A stretch of 27,856 nt of DNA from RGIG3009 sp045601465 (GTDB lineage: Bacteria; Bacillota; Clostridia; Oscillospirales; Acutalibacteraceae), in contig JAZRZU010000024.1 in the NCBI GenBank assembly GCA_045601465.1, positions 1 to 27,856 of the forward strand, given 5' to 3'. Both the position numbers and the translations under genes were made by a program. The notes below the pieces were generated by a model, which did no database searches, was not told the DNA's origin, and saw nothing but the letters and a program-made list of their open reading frames with translations. Below, one piece after another: positions 23,092 through 27,856 of the stretch (positions within the stretch are counted from its first letter, which is position 1; the number at the start of each line of letters is the position of its first letter).

Positions 23092-24933
23092 TTACTTCTC
23101 AAACGTTTTCCACTCGATTTTTGCCTCGGGGATTTCAAAGTATGCTTTTGTTAAACGATCCCACTCGTCTTTGGAAACGGTTTTGTTGTCAAACACATAC
23201 AGAGGTGCGCCGTAGTCACTACTAATGAAATACAACGTTGATACCGTATTGTTTGCACCAAGCGTTTCGTAGCAATAGATCGTACCCGTACTCACGTGTG
23301 CCGACAGCATCGCCCCGTTCTCCAAAATTTTTATAGGTCCGTTCATCGAGTTAAATCCGGCAGTTTCAAGTTTTACTACCGTGCCGTTGTAATATACGCA
23401 GACGGTCAAATGAGACTCTTCCCAATACAGTAACTCCGGTTTTTCGTCTTTATTCAGATCACACAACGTATAGGTACCAATCTGCGTGTCCGGCTTTTTT
23501 AGCTCTTGTTCCAGATGATTCATAAAAGCTGCCTCGATCGCTGTTTCGTTCTGGCTCTGTTCCCAACTTACATTAGAATTAGCAAAATATTCCTCTGCAG
23601 TTTTGCGGCATAGCGATTGTTGCTTTTCGACGTATCTTTGAGAATCCAGTGCTTTACTGTGGAGATACCACGGAAATTTTTCTTTGATACTGGGGACATG
23701 ATATGAGCCATCTTTCGCCTGCCAGTATTCGATGAGTGCATAATGACCGTCTTTCTTTTTAACGGTAATCACCGTTGGGATATGTGCCCCTGTTTCTATT
23801 TTTAATTCGCTCCCGTTATAACTGTATTCCTGATACATGACCCACATATAGAGCGTGGTGGTGGACCCCTGTTTCTTTTTGCCGATGACTTCCCAATCCA
23901 AGCAACAAGCCCTGCCTTCCGATTCTTCGGTTTGAAATCGTCCGGCTATCTGACAATCAACGTATACCTTCAAATCGTCATCAAGCGAAGCAGTTGCGTC
24001 AAAAGGATTTGTTAAGAAACAAATTGCAACGACCATACAAGCAATAAGAGCAGTCATCACAAGCCAAAACGCCGGTTTTTTATAATTCAACACCGATTTT
24101 ACCCGATCTTTTATGCCTACCTCGCCGAACGCAAGAGGACAAGCGGCGATGGCGCGGCGATTGATACTGCAAGTCAAAAGCGCTTGTGAATAGTCAGCTT
24201 TTTGTTCGGTATTCCATTCTTTGATAACCTTTTCATCACACGCAAGCTCGATATCCCGGCAAAGCAGCACGTAACCGAGCCACATTAAAGGGTTAAACCA
24301 ATGCAGTGTGAGAACCAAGAAGCCAAACGGTTTCCATAGGTGGTCTTTGCGTTGTATGTGCGCATTTTCGTGTGCGATCACGTGCGCCATATCCTGTTCG
24401 TTTATCGAAAACGGCAGATAAATTTTTGGCTTTATCACGCCAAGTACAAAGGGTGAAATAATTTTTTCACTTTGGAAAATGTTGTTCCGGAGCAAAACGG
24501 CGGTGCCGATTTTTCTCTTTATGCGCCAATAGCTGATAACGGTATACCCCAGCATTATCGCCATGCCGATCATCCAAAAGGTAGCCATGGTGGGGATCCA
24601 CAGCTGCAACGGGTTTGCGCTTGTGCCCGGATCGGGGGTAAAGGAGTACTCAATAATCGGGTTGACCACTGTATTGATGAGGGGAATACCGGAATCGATA
24701 GCGGGGGTATGATCCATCATAATTTCGGGGTGGATGGTTTCAGGATTGGGTATAAGACTTATCACACTTTCAATCGAAAACGGGCAAATTAGCCGAATTG
24801 CAACAACACCCCAAAGGAGTACGGTGATCCATTTTGGAGCTTTTTTCAGCAATAGCCGCAAAACCAATACCGCCAGTACGATCCAACCCGCCGATATACT
24901 CATGTTCACAATTTTCAAGAAGACTTCACTCAT
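23092..24933 (-). CDS. BlaR1-like M56 metallopeptidase with unusual C-terminus
   Basis: A 613-residue membrane protease. Residues 1-310 are the M56 domain: four membrane segments, the zinc motif HENAH (188-192) with H188, E189 and H192, and ELACDEKV (E229 the likely third ligand). A last membrane helix (about 290-312) is followed by a roughly 300-residue part, presumably extracellular. That part shows no SxxK/SxN/KTG set of a penicillin-binding sensor and contains DLNKDEKPELLYW, which resembles a calcium-loop or FG-GAP-type repeat. Known BlaR1/MecR1 proteins cleave or trigger inactivation of BlaI/MecI. The ATG at 24933 is 8 nt inside the blaI-like gene, after AAGGAG, so the pair is co-translated. 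Confidence 0.88.
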   Translation of the reverse strand: MSEVFLKIVNMSISAGWIVLAVLVLRLLLKKAPKWITVLLWGVVAIRLICPFSIESVISLIPNPETIHPEIMMDHTPAIDSGIPLINTVVNPIIEYSFTPDPGTSANPLQLWIPTMATFWMIGMAIMLGYTVISYWRIKRKIGTAVLLRNNIFQSEKIISPFVLGVIKPKIYLPFSINEQDMAHVIAHENAHIQRKDHLWKPFGFLVLTLHWFNPLMWLGYVLLCRDIELACDEKVIKEWNTEQKADYSQALLTCSINRRAIAACPLAFGEVGIKDRVKSVLNYKKPAFWLVMTALIACMVVAICFLTNPFDATASLDDDLKVYVDCQIAGRFQTEESEGRACCLDWEVIGKKKQGSTTTLYMWVMYQEYSYNGSELKIETGAHIPTVITVKKKDGHYALIEYWQAKDGSYHVPSIKEKFPWYLHSKALDSQRYVEKQQSLCRKTAEEYFANSNVSWEQSQNETAIEAAFMNHLEQELKKPDTQIGTYTLCDLNKDEKPELLYWEESHLTVCVYYNGTVVKLETAGFNSMNGPIKILENGAMLSAHVSTGTIYCYETLGANNTVSTLYFISSDYGAPLYVFDNKTVSKDEWDRLTKAYFEIPEAKIEWKTFEK

Positions 24934-25300
24934 GTGGATTCTCCTTCCGATAGCGGTCGATCATCTGCTGGACTACATCGATCTCGTCGTCGGAAATCTT
25001 TTGATGCTTGGTAAATGCCGCAATAAATGCCGGCAGCGAGCCCTCAAACGTTTTCTCCACCATTTCGTTAAGCTCCGCCGCTTGCACTTGATCCTTGCTT
25101 ACCAATGAAGTAACGACGGTGTTTTCGTTTTTCAAAACGCCACGCTCCGATAAGCGCTTTATGACGGTGTAGGTGGTGGTGGGTTTCCACCCCAGTTGCT
25201 GTTTGCAAAGGTCCACAAGCTTACTGCTTTTGACCGGTTCGTTCTCCCACAAAATCAAACAAAAACGATACTCACTTTCAAATACTTTTGGTGTATCCAT
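24926..25300 (-). CDS. BlaI/MecI/CopY-family repressor
   Basis: A 124-residue protein. Residues about 5-75 are the winged helix of the family (ESEYRFCLILWENEPVKSSKLVDLCKQQLGWKPTTTYTVIKRLSERGVLKNE); the C-terminal helices mediate dimerisation and hold the region cut in response to BlaR1-type signalling. No CopY-type cysteine hook is seen, so a copper role is unlikely. It starts a two-gene operon behind two palindromic operators and probably represses itself. No beta-lactamase or PBP gene is adjacent. Confidence 0.92.
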   Translation of the reverse strand: MDTPKVFESEYRFCLILWENEPVKSSKLVDLCKQQLGWKPTTTYTVIKRLSERGVLKNENTVVTSLVSKDQVQAAELNEMVEKTFEGSLPAFIAAFTKHQKISDDEIDVVQQMIDRYRKENPHE

Positions 25301-25314
25301 GCTCGACGCCCTTT

Positions 25315-25330
25315 CTCTAATGTGTTAGAG
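25315..25330. promoter_or_regulatory. Operator 1 of the BlaI-type repressor
   Basis: Perfect palindrome CTCTAA-TGTG-TTAGAG at the expected transcript start (about 25333) of the blaI-like gene. It repeats the arms of operator 2, with centres 26 bp apart. Confidence 0.8.
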
Positions 25331-25339
25331 TATACATAC

Positions 25340-25368
25340 ACTCTAACACATTAGAGCCGCTTTGTCAA
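25340..25368 (-). promoter_or_regulatory. Promoter of the BlaI-BlaR1-like operon
   Basis: On the minus strand, TTGACA (25363-25368) and TAGAGT (25340-25345), 17-bp spacer. Operator 2 covers the -10 and most of the spacer. A TATACT (25328-25333 on the minus strand) is a weaker alternative -10. Confidence 0.65.
25341..25356. promoter_or_regulatory. Operator 2 of the BlaI-type repressor
   Basis: CTCTAA-CACA-TTAGAG, identical arms to operator 1 and complementary centre. It lies over the core promoter, so a bound dimer would block RNA polymerase. Confidence 0.8.
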
Positions 25369-25430
25369 GGGTATTGTGTTTTTATCTTTGGTGTGTACGC
25401 TTCTTTTCGGGTGGGTTTAGTCGTAAAAGG

Positions 25431-25459
25431 TTGCAAAACAGCAAGGGATATGGTATAAA
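25431..25459 (+). promoter_or_regulatory. Promoter of the CNNM operon
   Basis: TTGCAA (25431-25436) and TATAAA (25454-25459), 17-bp spacer. Expected start near 25466, which excludes the in-frame ATG at 25462. Confidence 0.65.
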
Positions 25460-25500
25460 TAATGTATTCGATGTTTTCTTTTAAAGGAGTTGGTTTTGTA

Positions 25501-26532
25501 ATGGACGACAGTCCTGTGCGACATTTACTGTATATTTTTGTACTTTTAGTGCTCGCCGGTTATTTTGCAGGGACGGAGATTGCCTTGGCTTCGGTCAATC
25601 GAATTCGTATGTCCACCCGTGCTGAAAATGGTGACCGTGCCGCCAAACGAGTATTGTATGTGCTGGATCATTTTGATAAGGCGCTGACCACGTTGCTCAT
25701 CGGTAATAACGTAACCCATGCCGGTGTTGCCACGCTTGCAACCTTGTTTACATACTCGTTGTTTGACAGTATTGAGACGATGCCGGATTATGCGGTAACA
25801 ATTTCTACTGTTTTGGCAACCGTGGTCGTGTTTTTTGTCGGTGAGATGATTCCCAAATCGTTTGCCAAAACGTGCAACGAGTCGTTTGCCGTGTTTGCGT
25901 GTGGGCCGCTTATCCTACTTATGAAGGTGCTCACCCCTATCAGTTTTGTGTTCTCGCTGCTTTCCGAGCTCGTCAGCCGTCCGTTCAAGAAAAAGGCGGG
26001 GGATACACCCACGGTGACCGAAGAAGAATTGTATGATATTATTGAAACCTACGTGGAAGAAAACGACATCGACAAAGAAACAGAAGAATTGGTGCAAAAC
26101 GCCATTGAGTTTTCTGAGTCAACGGTAAAAGACGTTATGACACCTTGGGATAAGGTGATTAAAATTCATGAGAATACTCCTGCTGCCGAGGTGGTGGCTA
26201 TTCTCAAAGAATGCACCCATTCACGGTTTCCGGTTGTCAGTGATAAAGGCTTGGTAATCGGAACACTCAGTATGCGGACGTTTTTAAAACGCTATTTAAA
26301 AACTCCCAATATTACGGTACGAGATGTGATGGCAACACCGGTTTATATCCATGCAAATACACCGGTGGATGATTTATTGTCGACGTTATCGGCAAAACGC
26401 ACGCACATTGCGTATGTGCGTGGCGAAACATCGGTACTCGGCATCATTACCGTCGAAGATATCCTCGAAGAGCTTGTCGGTGAAATATACGACGAGAAAG
26501 AGCAGATCGGAGGTGCGGTATATGCTGATTAA
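25501..26532 (+). CDS. CNNM-CBS membrane protein without CorC domain
   Basis: A 343-residue protein of the hemolysin-C/CorC family. Residues about 1-190 are the CNNM membrane domain (FAGTEIALASVNRIRMSTRAENGD; GEMIPKSFAKT), and about 200-335 a CBS pair (VKDVMTPWDKVIKI; VRDVMATPVYI; TVEDILEELVGEIYDE). It stops right after the CBS pair, so the usual C-terminal CorC_HlyC domain is missing. Family members are linked to magnesium or cobalt efflux and tolerance. ATG 25501 follows AAAGGAG at a rather long 11-nt spacing; the earlier ATG at 25462 lies at the promoter. It overlaps the next gene by 11 nt. Confidence 0.85.
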   Translation: MDDSPVRHLLYIFVLLVLAGYFAGTEIALASVNRIRMSTRAENGDRAAKRVLYVLDHFDKALTTLLIGNNVTHAGVATLATLFTYSLFDSIETMPDYAVTISTVLATVVVFFVGEMIPKSFAKTCNESFAVFACGPLILLMKVLTPISFVFSLLSELVSRPFKKKAGDTPTVTEEELYDIIETYVEENDIDKETEELVQNAIEFSESTVKDVMTPWDKVIKIHENTPAAEVVAILKECTHSRFPVVSDKGLVIGTLSMRTFLKRYLKTPNITVRDVMATPVYIHANTPVDDLLSTLSAKRTHIAYVRGETSVLGIITVEDILEELVGEIYDEKEQIGGAVYAD

Positions 26533-27787
26533 CTATATCGTTATCGTGATTTGTTTGATCGGTTCTGCATTTTTCTCTGCATCCGAGATTGCCTATGCTT
26601 CGGCAGGTGAAGTGCGTCTTCGCTGTGCGGCGGAAGAAAAAGGGTCTTTGGCAGCACGTTTGGCGCTGAAAATTCACGGCGATTATGACAAAGCGTTGGC
26701 CACTATTCTCATCGGCAACAATTTGGTGAACATCGCTGCAGAATCGGTGGCAACGGTCATCGTGATCGCATTGTTGGGTGAGTCGTTGGCGTGGGTCGCC
26801 ACCATCGCCATGACGGTGTTGGTGTTGATTTTCGGTGAGATTGTACCCAAAATAGTTGCCAAAACGATGCCGGAAACCTTTGCGACGTTATTTGCGATCC
26901 CACTCAGAGCGCTGGCTATCGTTACTAAACCGTTGGTGTTTTTAGTGGATTCTTCGTTAAAAGTGGTATCACTCCTTTGGAAGAACAAGATAGAAGAAAC
27001 CCCGTCTGTGACCGAGGAAGAACTGGAAACCATCATTGATACGGTGGAAAACGAAGGTGTCATTGATGAAGACAAATGCGAACTGATCCAGAGTGTTTTT
27101 GATTTTGGCGACGTACAGGCTTATGAGATCATCACGCCTCGTGTGGATATGCTGTCTATCGATATTGACAGTACCCAAGAGGAAATGGTAGAGACCATCT
27201 TAAATTCCAATTATTCTCGTATCCCGTTTTATCGGGATACCCCTGACCACATTGTCGGCGTGTTGCACGTCAACGTGGCGCTCAAAGAATTGGTGGATGA
27301 CCCGAATGTGGATTTGACGACTTTGTTGATGCCGACGGTATATGTCCACAAGACAATGCCCCTCGATGACGTTCTCAACACAATGCGTCGTCAGCACAGC
27401 CACATGGCGGTCGTTACCGACGAGTATGGCGGCGTGATGGGTCTGCTTACCATGGAAGACGTGCTGGAACAGTTGGTGGGTGACATTTGGGACGAGAGTG
27501 ACGAGATCGAACCCGAAATCGTGGAACTTTGTGACGGTTGTTTTGAAATCTACGGGGACATGCGTATTGAAGATTTCTTTAACGAAGTGGATTTTGATGA
27601 TCGTGATTTCGACGATGACAACACCACAGTTGGTGGATTCGTGGTGGAGCTACTCGGTAGGTATGCTGAGGTAGGGGACGTTGTTACGTACAAAAACATT
27701 GTGTTTACCATGGTGGAAGTAGAAGAACACCGTGTAATTAAACTAAATGTACAGGTTACGCCTATTGAATTGCAGCTCCAGGAATAA
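26522..27787 (+). CDS. CNNM-CBS-CorC hemolysin-like membrane protein
   Basis: A 421-residue, complete member of the family: CNNM domain with FFSASEIAYASAGEVRLR and FGEIVPKIVAKT; CBS pair with AYEIITPRVDML and HMAVVTDEYGGVMGLLTMEDVLEQLVGDIWDE; and C-terminal CorC_HlyC domain (about 330-415, with TVGGFVVELLGRYAEVGDVV). It is a paralogue of the preceding gene, and the overlap suggests the two form one complex, perhaps a heterodimer. ATG 26522 follows GGAGGTG. The 3' stretch to 27856 shows no gene; bases 27841-27856 may be the left arm of a terminator cut by the window end. Confidence 0.9.
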   Translation: MLINYIVIVICLIGSAFFSASEIAYASAGEVRLRCAAEEKGSLAARLALKIHGDYDKALATILIGNNLVNIAAESVATVIVIALLGESLAWVATIAMTVLVLIFGEIVPKIVAKTMPETFATLFAIPLRALAIVTKPLVFLVDSSLKVVSLLWKNKIEETPSVTEEELETIIDTVENEGVIDEDKCELIQSVFDFGDVQAYEIITPRVDMLSIDIDSTQEEMVETILNSNYSRIPFYRDTPDHIVGVLHVNVALKELVDDPNVDLTTLLMPTVYVHKTMPLDDVLNTMRRQHSHMAVVTDEYGGVMGLLTMEDVLEQLVGDIWDESDEIEPEIVELCDGCFEIYGDMRIEDFFNEVDFDDRDFDDDNTTVGGFVVELLGRYAEVGDVVTYKNIVFTMVEVEEHRVIKLNVQVTPIELQLQE

Positions 27788-27856
27788 GGGCCGTTATATC
27801 CTTTTTTGTAGGCCTTAAAAATAAGATAATACCATCAACAAAAGACCGCACTTCCG

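Noticed and set aside
23745..23765. Third copy of the 24-nt core (CCGTCTTTCTTTTTAA)
   Set aside because: Only about 14 nt match, inside coding sequence for a Lys-rich segment of the M56 protein, without flanking hairpins.
24926..25300. CopY-type copper regulator
   Set aside because: No cysteine hook at the C-terminus, and its partner is an M56 protease.

Overview
The window looks like chromosomal DNA of an anaerobic, low-to-mid GC Firmicute, most likely a gut-type Clostridia (Oscillospiraceae-like). This is inference from content: an electron-bifurcating NfnAB pair, a superoxide reductase, Gram-positive lipoproteins, a BlaI/BlaR1-type pair, AGGAGG-type ribosome binding sites, and many sigma-A-like promoters whose -35 and -10 boxes are nearly always 17 bp apart. 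No rRNA, tRNA, CRISPR array, transposase or phage gene was seen.

Layout. 1-2000 is an AT-rich accessory stretch of small units: a promoter pointing out of the left edge, a roughly 240-nt unit with no convincing ORF (possible ncRNA or leader), a YgjV-like membrane protein and a CPBP-family membrane protease. Related 3' modules ending in hairpins separate them. 2040-5114 holds a large DUF4886 (SGNH-like) lipoprotein, a DUF4234 membrane protein and a superoxide reductase fused to a BFD-like [2Fe-2S] domain. 5373-8810 is a probable operon: GntR regulator, ABC ATPase, permease, a lipoprotein and a second, cytoplasmic DUF4886 protein. 8811-9796 holds an AT-rich lipoprotein gene between two inverted copies of a hairpin-plus-24-nt element. 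9797-12136 has divergent genes for a membrane-anchored alpha/beta hydrolase and a PlsC-like acyltransferase with a zinc ribbon. 12338-14608 is nfnAB. 14669-17469 (minus) is an ABC exporter with an N-terminal soluble domain and zinc ribbon, overlapping a DUF1854 gene. 17654-18016 is a DUF1622 protein. 18068-20328 (minus) is an OPT transporter overlapping a PqqD-like protein. 20491-22068 is a zinc-type CDF exporter divergent from a TetR regulator. 22088-22978 (minus) is an EamA transporter. 23092-25300 (minus) is a BlaI repressor with a BlaR1-like M56 protease, behind two operator palindromes. 25501-27787 holds two overlapping CNNM/CorC-type CBS-domain membrane proteins.

Main points for follow-up: (1) the two-copy 3'-UTR or terminal-inverted-repeat element at 8820-8868 and 9734-9785, with matching hairpin spacing; (2) the OPT-PqqD translational coupling; (3) the ABC/DUF1854 pair with its N-terminal domain; (4) a BlaR1-like protein without a visible penicillin-binding sensor; (5) the superoxide reductase-BFD fusion; (6) overlapping tetR/CDF promoters sharing one palindrome; (7) the serial modules in the first 1.1 kb. 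Most functions are family-level assignments; nothing here was checked by database search.
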